A stretch of 64,000 bases of DNA from positions 124,001 through 188,000 of the forward strand of contig FLMG01003521.1 of NCBI GenBank assembly GCA_900088475.1. Direction: 5' to 3'. The notes below the pieces were generated by a model. The model ran no database searches, was not told the origin of the DNA, and saw only the letters and a list, made by a program, of their open reading frames with translations. Source of the DNA: Hyphochytrium catenoides. Taxonomy: Eukaryota; Sar; Hyphochytriomycetes; Hyphochytriales; Hyphochytriaceae. Below are positions 25,397-33,449 of this stretch, in pieces. The translations under genes and the position numbers were made by a program. Within the stretch, counting starts at the first letter, position 1; each line of letters starts with the position of its first letter.

Positions 25397-25972
25397 CTAA
25401 GTCTGTGCTGGTTGTTGGTCTTGTTCTGATAGTTTAGATTGTACAAGTTGCTTGAAGAGATCCTTCCGTCGTTGTTCATTGGCTTCCTTCTTGAGTCGTT
25501 CAGTTTCCTTTGTGACCTCTTCTGAAATCTTCTGTAGTTGCTCATATTCATCCTTTAGTTGTTTGAAGGCACTTCGCTTGATGTGTGCGACTTCCGCTTG
25601 GGAGTAGTGTTTGTGTGTAGCCTTGTAGAGGAAGACGAGGTAGTCGGCTTGCGAGCTGAGAAAGTCGTCCATGCTACGGAAGTTCTTCATATCAAGAGCC
25701 AGCTTCTTCAAGTAGCGTTCGAGTGCTTTGCTATTATATTCTTTGGTCTGAACCATCGTGCGAAGGACAAGCGGTAAGGTCATCTTGAAGTCTTTGTGTT
25801 CTGCACTGAGGTCTTTGAGAAGTTTGTCGCATCCCTCATAATCGGTCACCGGAACACCGGCGTCTCTTACTTTCTTCCAGATTGTGTTGGCTTCTTTCAC
25901 GATGACATCGATCTTGTATTCTTCACCCTTGACGCCCACGTTGATAGCTGCGGGTCCTTCCATTGATGACAT
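25397..25972 (-). CDS. Hypothetical helical protein (191 aa)
   Basis: ATG at 25972 or three codons later at 25963. Either way its start overlaps the 3' end of the Nudix gene by about 70 bases in another frame. It is helical throughout, with a long C-terminal coiled coil rich in K, E and Q (LKDEYEQLQKISEEVTKETE...). No catalytic motif seen. The overlap suggests it is read from its own transcript or a shared one with the Nudix gene. Confidence 0.6.
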   Translation of the reverse strand: MSSMEGPAAINVGVKGEEYKIDVIVKEANTIWKKVRDAGVPVTDYEGCDKLLKDLSAEHKDFKMTLPLVLRTMVQTKEYNSKALERYLKKLALDMKNFRSMDDFLSSQADYLVFLYKATHKHYSQAEVAHIKRSAFKQLKDEYEQLQKISEEVTKETERLKKEANEQRRKDLFKQLVQSKLSEQDQQPAQT

Positions 25973-26835
25973 GACTCTGATCTGCTGCTGGAGGTCTTTG
26001 GCGTTAGTAGGTCCGGGCGTGAGGGGATATGCGGTTCTGCCCGACTGAGTCTCTTCGGGACTATTATATTTACAGGGATCCTGCCTTTAATGTGATTTTT
26101 AATTGTGTTGAAAGCTGGACGTGCCAGTGTCTCAAGCATACGACTCGGTGTATCTACCAAACGTATGGACTCAAGAGTCATCCACTGTACCTGAAGTACC
26201 TCCCCGTTAGTTATATCATGACATAGGTGGTTGAGATTCTTCTGTAGAAGATTCGGCTTAGCAAGAGCCAAGAAGTAGTTGTTGACATACTTCACACCCA
26301 TATGGACGTAGCAGTATATCCTGCAGAAGTTACCGATGATCTGATAATACTTCCTGTCAATCCTTGTCTCTTCGTGAAGTTCACGCATCGCACAAGAGAG
26401 TCCATTCTCTTCTTTGTTGTCTGGTAGCTGTAACTTCTTACCCTTTGGAAACTCATAATAGAGACCCCCATAGACCTTAACGGACTCCACCATCTTACGG
26501 AGCTTCTTCCCATTATCATCCTTGATGAAGACATTATAGAACTTACGGAACTTCTTGTTATAGTGAGTCGTGTGCTCATAGGAAAGCCAGATACGATACC
26601 AGATCTGATCAAAGTTCAATGACCATATATCCAACAGCTCGTCTGGCGTCATAGTCTCAAACAAGCCATACACCTTCTTCAGGTCCCTACCCGAGTAATG
26701 GCCATGGACGAACTCAGCATACCCATATGTATACCGCTTCTTCACCATCAAGGCCTCTACTGGATTGCCTTTGGTATATTTACAAAGTATTACACCGAAA
26801 GACTCCTTCACAGGGATCCTAGCAGACTGGGACAT
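25897..26835 (-). CDS. D250R-like: Nudix hydrolase, mRNA-decapping type (g5R/D250R-like)
   Basis: 312 residues from ATG 26835. FPKGKK (G132) leads into a Nudix box with NGLSCAMRELHEETRID, i.e. the REx2EE core at residues 151-156. The preceding domain (WYRIWLSYEHTTHYNKKFRK) and total size fit the asfarvirus g5R / poxvirus D9-D10 type, which hydrolyse mRNA caps and diphosphoinositol phosphates. It is longer than ASFV D250R (250 residues). The extra C-terminus (from ~residue 255) is Ser/Arg-rich and overlaps the next gene. Confidence 0.8.
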   Translation of the reverse strand: MSQSARIPVKESFGVILCKYTKGNPVEALMVKKRYTYGYAEFVHGHYSGRDLKKVYGLFETMTPDELLDIWSLNFDQIWYRIWLSYEHTTHYNKKFRKFYNVFIKDDNGKKLRKMVESVKVYGGLYYEFPKGKKLQLPDNKEENGLSCAMRELHEETRIDRKYYQIIGNFCRIYCYVHMGVKYVNNYFLALAKPNLLQKNLNHLCHDITNGEVLQVQWMTLESIRLVDTPSRMLETLARPAFNTIKNHIKGRIPVNIIVPKRLSRAEPHIPSRPDLLTPKTSSSRSESCHQWKDPQLSTWASRVKNTRSMSS

Positions 26836-26917
26836 CTTGTCTCATTAATATTTATAAGTACGCCCTTCATTTTAAATCACTCTTTGATATAATATACGTT
26901 ACGATACAGCCAAAATA

Positions 26918-27616
26918 ATGGACTATATTGATATCTACGATGCACGCTATGCCCCGGCCGACGAAGCCTTCATCGCAAGTAAGCTGGGAACAGCGACGCC
27001 CGTTCCTCTCCCACCAATCCAAAGGGAAACCAGAAAGGAGACCTTCCATGCGCGTCCCCAAAAGGAAGACCTCATGGGCAAGGTTGGGCTCTTCAACTAT
27101 AACAAGAATCCCAGGCTCTGCCGACGTCGCACCTTTGACTTAGCAAAGGTAGAAGACACAGTGAGACGTACCGCAAGTCTAGAACCTGCAGATGACTATA
27201 ACAACTACCTGACCGCTTCCCTCTTGAACCCTATAGGTCATATTGGCATCAATGACGCTGCACTGAGGGCCTCCGCTGGTAGGAGACACTCCAATGAAGA
27301 TTACATTATAGACTATGATGACGAACGTGGTCGTACTACTTACTTTGCGATGAACACGAGTCGGTCAGATCGTGCCCGACGTGTGGCACAAACCTTCAGT
27401 AGAAATACAAGATACGTGGAACGTGACGAGAACAAGGACCTCTTAGGAGACTCGTTTGATAGCCAGCTGCGGTCGTTCGATCCCGCTGACCTTCGTAATG
27501 GCCACAGCCGTATGTACAAGAGCACTGACGATGGATACCTGACGCTTCAAGATCAGTATGACCTTGTCACAGAGTCAGCCTTCGATGATGATTGCTTTGA
27601 TATTAGAAATGTTTAG
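26918..27616 (+). CDS. Hypothetical acidic/Arg-rich protein (232 aa)
   Basis: ATG at 26918, with TTTGATATAATATACGTTAC upstream as a likely promoter. The protein is highly charged and Tyr/Asp/Arg-rich (YIIDYDDERGRTTYFAMNT, SRSDRARRVAQTFSRNTRYV). There is no transmembrane segment and no catalytic motif. Family not recognised. It is the last gene before the accessory island at 27.6-34.9 kb. Confidence 0.65.
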   Translation: MDYIDIYDARYAPADEAFIASKLGTATPVPLPPIQRETRKETFHARPQKEDLMGKVGLFNYNKNPRLCRRRTFDLAKVEDTVRRTASLEPADDYNNYLTASLLNPIGHIGINDAALRASAGRRHSNEDYIIDYDDERGRTTYFAMNTSRSDRARRVAQTFSRNTRYVERDENKDLLGDSFDSQLRSFDPADLRNGHSRMYKSTDDGYLTLQDQYDLVTESAFDDDCFDIRNV

Positions 27617-27966
27617 CAGTCCGGGCCAGAAAAAAGATAGCTCTTGCGTATATGTCGTAACTGGCTATTGCGGACAGTAGAGACCTGATGAACTAATGCC
27701 TAAGCCACCAGCTACCCACAAAGCACCTGTGGTTGTATTTGATGCCGTCGGGTCGGGGGTTATCGTTTAGTGGCTAGAAGGAAATTGGGAAATGATCAGT
27801 TAATCTAGCTATCACTAGTAAAGCTTGGAGTTGTTGGTTTCAGCTGTTGTAAAAAATAATCCCCAGTTGACGTTTTGAGGGCCCATCCATGCATATCACC
27901 ATCAAGCCCCATGCATGATGTCCTCTCTAGTGCGACAGAACTGATGTTAAGCAGACGGTACCTATT

Positions 27967-28030
27967 CGTGCCCCCCATAAAAATTACACCTTCAAAGTTC
28001 CCGCAATTTTCCGTCTAGCGGTTACTTGGT
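27967..28030 (+). mobile_element. Decayed copy of the 88-bp inverted-repeat element
   Basis: 54 bases (27977-28030) are identical to 32338-32391, including the right 24-bp terminal repeat. The left end is degenerate (AAGCAGACGGTACC against CCGCTAGACGGAAA), so the palindrome is lost. It encodes nothing and resembles a MITE. Confidence 0.7.
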
Positions 28031-28048
28031 TGGTTTCTGGAATGGGCA

Positions 28049-28084
28049 ATTATCCCGCTTAAGCGAAGCGGTATGCGGGATAAT
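28049..28084. repeat. 10-bp stem hairpin
   Basis: ATTATCCCGC (28049-28058) pairs with GCGGGATAAT (28075-28084) around the loop TTAAGCGAAGCGGTAT. It lies 18 bases past the inverted-repeat-element relic and could belong to the same or another insertion. Confidence 0.6.
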
Positions 28085-28181
28085 GGTTGTTTCGGATGGA
28101 GAAAGAGGATGCAACTGCCCACATCTCCCTCAGAGCAGCAGCTAAGTTATCATACTAAGTATTAGCAAGTACAATTTTTGT

Positions 28182-28508
28182 TCAACTCCCAACATCTTTA
28201 AGTCTAACGATCTGTTGTGGCACGAACGACCAAATATGGGCTTCTTCACAATGATTGACCAATACAGTTAGTGGGTTCTTCTGATTGACGAAAAAAGCTT
28301 CTTTAAGGTGGCACATTGTGAGGCCAAAAGTGACTGTGTAAGCAGCAGTGACTAGTCGTTTACTCTGCTTCCTGCTTCCTTCACAGAAATATTTTGGTGA
28401 TACCGGTCCGTCCACGAGAAGTAGGCGAAAATGAGAGAATGGTAGTTCTATGAGAGAACTAAACGAATCAGATGGCAAAGCTCTCACTTGGTATCTAAAA
28501 TCACTCAT
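28182..28508 (-). CDS. Uncertain ORF, hypothetical (108 aa)
   Basis: ATG 28508 starts 4 bases after the stop of another - strand ORF (28512). Composition is mixed, with no recognised domain. It might be a real accessory gene, but there is no supporting context. Confidence 0.3.
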   Translation of the reverse strand: MSDFRYQVRALPSDSFSSLIELPFSHFRLLLVDGPVSPKYFCEGSRKQSKRLVTAAYTVTFGLTMCHLKEAFFVNQKNPLTVLVNHCEEAHIWSFVPQQIVRLKDVGS

Positions 28509-28511
28509 TGC

Positions 28512-28673
28512 TTAGCTTGATGGCTCATACTTTAATTTTCCAACCGCAAACCACAGAGCCACCACAGCCGTACAAAAGGCAGTGAGCCCTCTGAAGTAGC
28601 TACTTTCCAATAGTAACATCACCATCTTACGACAGCTGAAGAGCCATATCCAAGCCCAAATCAAAGCAACCAT
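28512..28673 (-). CDS. Uncertain small hydrophobic ORF (53 aa)
   Basis: The only ATG (28673) shares CATG with the ATG of the opposite-strand gene at 28672. It would encode two hydrophobic segments (MVALIWAWIWLFSCRKMVML; GLTAFCTAVVALWFAVGKL). It could equally be the untranslated leader of the neighbour. Confidence 0.25.
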   Translation of the reverse strand: MVALIWAWIWLFSCRKMVMLLLESSYFRGLTAFCTAVVALWFAVGKLKYEPSS

Positions 28674-29412
28674 GGAGAACCAGATCAACGAGATTGGGAG
28701 AATAGCCAAGAAACCTAGTGACCAGACTCTCTGCACCGTTTTCTCAGGATACCAGGAAAGTGGAGAAGCCGAAGCTGCCGCTGACGAGATTTATCGAACG
28801 GATACAGAAGCGGGCAAACAAAAGCAGAAAAACTGCATCTCCTTCCCACTTCAGATCAAAAACGAGATAGGGGGTTCAAAGGGCCAAGCCCTGCAGATTC
28901 TCTCAGGGTGCACTCTCGCTCTCACAATTATCATCTCCCTAAATGGCCTAGGTCGTGTTCATCAGGGAAGAACCAGACTACAAATCGTTCTTGCGGCCGG
29001 AATCTGTATTGCTGTCATTGTAGGTATACTGTTTACCTATCACACATTGACGACACTTGCAAGCCAACGGGGCAGAGCATGGGCTGTCCTTCTACTCGCT
29101 GCAGCCTCTATGACGCTGTTCGGAGTTGGTTTGGACTTCACTCTTCAGAGAACAACAGCGGTGTGCAATGGGAAGGCTAAAACAAACGCAAGCGCTCTTG
29201 AGACTAGTGACGCGCCCTGTAATCAGGACATCATTGCCAGCACTCTCACACTGGTCTCAGCACTTCTCATAGCAGTAGTGGTCCTTCTCTCCTTTGAAAA
29301 ACGAGGGAAAGCAAAAGCTGCCGCGCAAAGAGAAACTCCGGATTGCCCCGATCCGGATCCCATGACTCTTCGGATGCCAACTGCGCTTAACCTCACTCTT
29401 CCACATCTGTGA
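28672..29412 (+). CDS. Four-helix membrane protein (246 aa)
   Basis: ATG at 28672. Predicted membrane helices are at about 75-92 (LSGCTLALTIIISLNGL), 103-122 (LQIVLAAGICIAVIVGILFT), 136-155 (WAVLLLAAASMTLFGVGL) and 186-207 (IIASTLTLVSALLIAVVVLL), with a Cys-containing loop between helices 3 and 4 and a charged soluble N-terminus. The 4-helix layout with a Cys-bearing second outer loop recalls tetraspan membrane proteins of eukaryotes, but no family signature is visible. The codon usage and setting suggest an acquired gene in the island. Confidence 0.6.
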   Translation: MENQINEIGRIAKKPSDQTLCTVFSGYQESGEAEAAADEIYRTDTEAGKQKQKNCISFPLQIKNEIGGSKGQALQILSGCTLALTIIISLNGLGRVHQGRTRLQIVLAAGICIAVIVGILFTYHTLTTLASQRGRAWAVLLLAAASMTLFGVGLDFTLQRTTAVCNGKAKTNASALETSDAPCNQDIIASTLTLVSALLIAVVVLLSFEKRGKAKAAAQRETPDCPDPDPMTLRMPTALNLTLPHL

Positions 29413-29972
29413 AGGCACACTCTCAGCATCAAGTGGAAGTCTTACAAAGGCAAACAAGCAAGGCACTCGGTCAAAGATATGCCTCTCGCTCTCAAATCCT
29501 TCCTTAGCTCCCTAGGAGATATACTTCCTTTTCGTCTATAAAAATAAGAATAAAAGATGCAGGAAGATCAGCATGGTTTTGAGTGCTCTTCAAGGTACTG
29601 GCTGAGTAGTTAGCCAGCAACCACACTCGTGTTTTCTCTCAGACACGCTCCTAGGTGGTGACCTGCATTCTTTCTGGCTGCTTCTTTGAGCCAGAGCTAA
29701 CAACAGGAATTTTCAAGCTTGGGTCTGGAACTCCACTGTCCGTTATCAGCTGTAATACATTATAAAGTTCTATTTAGTCAGAAAGAGCCAGTTGAATAGG
29801 CATTACTTGAGGGCCAAATACACAACGACCCGTTTTAACCAGACCAACACTCCTTTTAAGAAACTTCTGCTCACAACCCAACACACTAAGCTTCTGACAA
29901 AGCCCCATAAGAGCCTCACTTCTTAAATCTCTCAAACAGGCTCCAGTCAAGCACTTCTTAAATGGCTTGATC
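29413..29972. other. Gene-free stretch
   Basis: About 560 bases without a convincing gene. A - strand ORF of 66 codons (29774-29974) begins at a CATG shared with the next gene. Its KTGRCVFGPQ weakly resembles the - strand ORF at 32609-32824 (QVGLCVFGLL). AT-rich AAAAATAAGAATAAAAGATG at ~29540 and TATAAAGTTCTATTT at ~29761 may be promoter parts. Confidence 0.4.
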
Positions 29973-31574
29973 ATGCTCCACGCAAGTCAAAGCTCGGTCT
30001 CAGCTCTTCAGTCAGTTATGGAAAGCCACGCATTGACCAACAGCAGCTCTGCTGTTGCTGTGTTAGTCAATCTGCCTCTCTTCTCGCATATTGCGTCCTT
30101 CCAAAAAGGTAGAAGATACAAAGACTGGACGGGAGATCAAGTGATAAGTCATGGGCCTCTCAACTGGTTGTTTGAGCGCAATGATCTGGATCTTAGCTGG
30201 AGTTCATTGTGCTTGGCAGCAGCTAGAGGTGACATCAAGACAATGGATTACCTACATCATGTTCTCTTGTGGCCGTTTACACCGGCGACGGTAATGTCTG
30301 CGGCCAGCCATGGACATCGTACATTACTTCAGTGGCTGTATCAGACAGAGCCAACCTTTTTTGGGAGAGGTATTGTTGATGACATGGCTTGCGTTGCTGC
30401 GCAGGCTGGACAATTGCCAGTCCTAGAATGGATTGACACTACGTTTGGACTAGAGGATTCGAAGATGTTGCCAGTCTTTGACATTGCATTCCAGAGTGGT
30501 GACACCAAGGTGATGGACTGGCTATATGAGCGTGTCACCATCAGGAGCTATGGCCACTGGTTAGTGATCTTATCATTTGTTCGAACGATGGAGGCCTTAG
30601 ACTGGGTCTTTACCAAAGTGCCCAGTTCAGTAGTCGAGCGTAGCAGCGACGACTGGTTGACTTCCATCGTAGTGCAGTGCCCAGCTCAGGTCATGGCTTG
30701 GTTACAGCAAAGATTTCCCGATCGAATGAAGAGTGACTGCAGATCTTTCTTGGTAGCAATCTTCAAGCAGTGTCCAAAGAATGACGAGACCGCCCGCAAG
30801 ATTCGATTCTTACTTGAGCATGGCTTGGCCCCTGGTAGACTAGACAGTCTAGCATGTTTTCTCTGCCTGGAAACGGTGGAGGATTTTGACTTTCTGTACT
30901 CTCTCCACCCTCAGCATCTTACTCCGGACGAATCACTTTGGACGATGACATTGGCCCAGCCATCAGTGAGGCGCCAACATTTAGATTGGTTCGAAGCAAA
31001 GAGTCGTTGCCCTGAGACGGTTCTTAGTAAGATTCCCTCAAACTTTCTCCAGTATAAGCTCAAAGATGCTGATGGTCTGGAAGTTGCAAAATGGCTGTAT
31101 GGACATAACTCTGGAGGAGCATGTCAATATCCGAAGGCTTATCGCCGTCACTGGAGATTGGATATCCTCCAGTGGGTCTATGCTACCAATGGTTGCAGTG
31201 GGCTGTTGCTCTCTAAAGTTGTTCGCGATTCAGTAGCACTTGGAAATACTGAGGTCCTCAATTGGCTACCACCTCAAATTATCAAACACGAAATAGAGCT
31301 GGATTGGACTTGTAGAGGTAAATGTACCTGCAGAAGGCCATGGAAGCATTATTTCGTCAAAAAACGCCACTGCCGTTGCCTCCGAGGTGCAATCGGACAG
31401 GCTTTGATCTTCGGACATGTGAGAAGTATCAGATGGATTCGCCAGACTCAACCTTCTGCATTGAATAAAAAAGCTCAACGGTATATCGGGAAAGTAATTG
31501 AGCGTATCCCGGACGAAAATAGCTTTTTTCGTAACTGGCTTCGGCAGCAGATTGCGTTGGTATTAGACCTATAA
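29973..31574 (+). CDS. Ankyrin-like repeat protein (533 aa)
   Basis: The first ATG is 29973 (a TTG precedes it); a second at 30018 is also possible. The protein consists of loose ~30-residue helical repeats with ankyrin-like spacing and Trp-rich signature (LCLAAARGDIKTMDYLHHVL, MSAASHGHRTLLQWLYQTEP, FDIAFQSGDTKVMDWLYERV, VRDSVALGNTEVLNWLPPQI). The 'LQWLY' style repeat is common in ankyrin proteins of Mimivirus, Pandoravirus and Faustovirus. A Cys/His cluster (CRGKCTCRR...HCRC) near residue 450 might bind metal. There is no clear F-box at the N-terminus. Confidence 0.7.
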   Translation: MLHASQSSVSALQSVMESHALTNSSSAVAVLVNLPLFSHIASFQKGRRYKDWTGDQVISHGPLNWLFERNDLDLSWSSLCLAAARGDIKTMDYLHHVLLWPFTPATVMSAASHGHRTLLQWLYQTEPTFFGRGIVDDMACVAAQAGQLPVLEWIDTTFGLEDSKMLPVFDIAFQSGDTKVMDWLYERVTIRSYGHWLVILSFVRTMEALDWVFTKVPSSVVERSSDDWLTSIVVQCPAQVMAWLQQRFPDRMKSDCRSFLVAIFKQCPKNDETARKIRFLLEHGLAPGRLDSLACFLCLETVEDFDFLYSLHPQHLTPDESLWTMTLAQPSVRRQHLDWFEAKSRCPETVLSKIPSNFLQYKLKDADGLEVAKWLYGHNSGGACQYPKAYRRHWRLDILQWVYATNGCSGLLLSKVVRDSVALGNTEVLNWLPPQIIKHEIELDWTCRGKCTCRRPWKHYFVKKRHCRCLRGAIGQALIFGHVRSIRWIRQTQPSALNKKAQRYIGKVIERIPDENSFFRNWLRQQIALVLDL

Positions 31575-31918
31575 GAACTATCAAAGTTGCAGAAACAAGG
31601 GAGTTTGGTGGGAGTCACTATTCTTTCTTTATAAAAGTGAACCATAGTTGTTACCTCGATCTGGTGATTATTGTTATATGATTTGTCATTACCAATAATG
31701 GCAATCGTTGTTATTCAAGACCGTTACCAAATAAGTTGTTGACGGTCGATGAAGCAAGCCGTCGATCATGCAGCTCATTCATCAACTTTCCCAGCAGCTC
31801 ATTCATCAACTTTCCCAGCAGCTCATTCATCAACTTTCCCAGCAGCCCAGCCCGAGCCAGGTCGTTGAACAAGTCAACCTTTGTAAACCAACCTACAAGC
31901 AATCTCTAGTCAGACAAG
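31575..31918 (+). promoter_or_regulatory. Second copy of the MSV199 leader, with a 24-bp triplication
   Basis: From ~31690 this repeats the leader at 3854-4033. A 24-bp unit (CAGCTCATTCATCAACTTTC + CCAG) is present three times at 31771-31842, against one copy in the first leader. The upstream ORF (ATG 31768) is therefore lengthened and, after an extra base, no longer stops before the gene. The first 100 bases contain TTCTTTATAAAAGTG, a possible TATA box or an upstream gene end. Confidence 0.6.
31771..31842. repeat. 3 x 24-bp perfect tandem repeat
   Basis: Units at 31771-31794, 31795-31818 and 31819-31842 are identical. They read in frame on either strand (QLIHQLSQ / GKLMNELL), but no coding role is supported. 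Confidence 0.9.
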
Positions 31919-32341
31919 ATGCCGTCCTCTATCACCGGCTACAACAACGAGCTTCTTTCCAAGATGAAGAAAAAATTGTTGTCGGAGTACTTTGATGACG
32001 TCCATCGCATGTACTATTCTCATATTGACATCAAGATCAAAAAGCACTTCCTGGAGATTTGTGACAAGGATGGCGAATTTGTGGTCAGCCAGGATAAGCT
32101 TCAGGAGCACAAGGTCATCAATAACCTCCGTGGGTCTAATGTCAAACGATGTCTGGACCAGTATGGGATGATTGAAGGCCAAGATTTCCAGCTGCTCAAC
32201 GTTGAGCAGCTCAGACCGCAAGGTGGTATTTTAAGTGAGAAGCACGAGTACAAGCTTACTCCTGATGCTTTCCAGCTCTGTTTGGTCCGCGCCAAAAACT
32301 CGTACCAAGTAACCGCTAGACGGAAAACTCGCCCCCTATAA
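31919..32341 (+). pseudogene. Truncated MSV199-domain gene copy
   Basis: 140 codons, very close to the N-terminus of the protein at 4034 (ATG, LLSEYFDDVHRMYYSHIDIK, LTPDAFQLCLVRAKN). At 32304, within the codons for NSY, it runs into the 88-bp inverted-repeat element, whose bases supply the last 12 codons and the stop. The coiled coil and DUF3627-like domain are gone, and no continuation is visible beyond the element. The MSV199 part could still fold, so a short product is possible. Its leader is also duplicated. Confidence 0.8.
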
Positions 32342-32391
32342 AAATTACACCTTCAAAGTTCCCGCAATTTTCCGTCTAGCGGTTACTTGGT
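32304..32391. mobile_element. 88-bp MITE-like element with 24-bp perfect terminal inverted repeats
   Basis: Left end 32304-32327 (begins ACCAAGTAACCGCTAGACGG) is the exact reverse complement of right end 32368-32391. The 40-bp interior contains CCCCCTATAAAAATTACACC. It encodes nothing. A decayed copy lies at 27967-28030. No clear target-site duplication is seen, and the sequence beyond is not the continuation of the MSV199 gene, so insertion was followed by rearrangement or this is a recombination junction. Confidence 0.8.
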
Positions 32392-32935
32392 CCTTGGTTT
32401 CTACAGTGTGCGTAGTACTCGTGATGACTCCCAAAGGCTGTTCTACCAACCTGTTCACGACCTCAATCTTCGAACTCTACAGAAATATACCTACCCAAAT
32501 CACTACAGTAGCGTTGTGATTCACTATCAGGGATCTAACCAGGACGACGGATCCCCTTCCTGAACTGCTCCTGTTCACAAAAATTGAAGACTATGTGTTA
32601 GTTCGAACCTAGTCCAGCAACGTGGATATATGAATTCTCGCAGGCATGGCTGTTGGAAGCTGCAAGCCTCTTATACAAGTCCATTTTGGCCAATTTGTCT
32701 TGCATAAGTCCACAGGAACATCAAAACAATGACCTCCTATTGACTTGATGCTCCTGTGTGCTCTGAGATAGGAAGGGAACCAACCGAGGATTTGCTGTAG
32801 AAGGCCAAAGACACAAAGACCCACCTGTCCTATACTTTTGTCAGGTAAGATTGACCAAGCTATCCCAACCGGCCAGTTCCTAAGTCCTTGTAGGGCTCAA
32901 GCAAAAACTAAGAGATGGCAGAGTCAGGGGCACGA
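32392..32935. other. Stretch without a supported gene
   Basis: It contains a + strand open stretch reading LGFYSVRSTRDDSQRLFYQ and onward to a stop near 32565, without an ATG, and a - strand ORF at 32609-32824 (71 codons) of unknown nature. Both look like gene scraps. No recognised domain. Confidence 0.35.
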
Positions 32936-33116
32936 AACACAGGGCTCTGCTGTCAACACAGTCATTGAGTGTCTGGTCCGCCATACTCCTCTGATAGTCA
33001 ACCGCCATCCTGCACTGGAAGAGTACCTAGGTGCTGGGTATCCTGGGTTCTGCGACCTCATCGCCACAGATCTCGAGCGTATCACTGCTATAACCAACTA
33101 CTTGCACCAGGTCTAG
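32936..33116 (+). pseudogene. Glycosyltransferase C-terminal fragment
   Basis: The frame (open from a TTG at 32838) ends with NTVIECLVRHTPLIVNRHPA, LEEYLGAGYPGF and a short helical tail. This resembles the C-terminal nucleotide-sugar-binding segment of a GT4-like group seen in giant viruses ('N.V.EC..R.TPLLVN..PAV.EYLG..YP'). Only this ~55-residue piece is present. The upstream part does not look like a glycosyltransferase and there is no ATG, so it is a relic of a gene lost from the island. Confidence 0.5.
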
Positions 33117-33196
33117 ATAAGAAAGACTATAGGCTGGGTACCTTCATTGATAAGTTCCAGATCGATTGTTCTGCAGCTGTTACGTCCGTGCGACGC

Positions 33197-33334
33197 GGAA
33201 CTGTGACCGCGAACTGTGTACGGCGAACTGTCCGGCGAACTGTGCACGGCGAACTGTGCACGGCAAACTGTGCACGGCAAACTGTGCACGGCAAACTGTG
33301 CACGGCGAACTGTGCACGGCAAACTGTGCACGGC
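33197..33334. repeat. 14-bp tandem array, 10 units
   Basis: Units of GAACTGTGCACGGC or AAACTGTGCACGGC run from 33197, with the first three diverged and one shortened to 12 bases. Each full unit carries the palindrome GTGCAC. As 14 is not a multiple of 3, all frames stay open through it, which explains the overlapping ORFs on both strands here. A coding role is not supported. Confidence 0.85.
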
Positions 33335-33449
33335 AAACTGACTCTATATATAACTCATTTTGGCCCGGCCTCGTCGCACTGGGTGTCCCGGATGTCAGGT
33401 CATTTCTCTTTTTTTCCTGTTAGTTATATTATCTTCACTACAACAAAGT

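Larger units (their letters stand above)
27617..28181. other. Gene-free stretch with an inverted-repeat-element relic and a hairpin
   Basis: No ORF of note. It contains a decayed copy of the 88-bp inverted-repeat element (27967-28030) followed at 28049-28084 by a 10-bp perfect stem (ATTATCCCGC / GCGGGATAAT) with a 16-base loop. This is the left edge of the unstable island. Confidence 0.6.

Noticed and set aside
29774-29974. 66-residue - strand ORF with weak likeness to 32609-32824
   Set aside because: Similarity is limited to about ten residues (CVFG) and the ATG is the reverse of the neighbour's start; insufficient support.
33197-33334. CRISPR array
   Set aside because: Units are contiguous 14-bp tandem repeats without spacers, and no cas genes are present.
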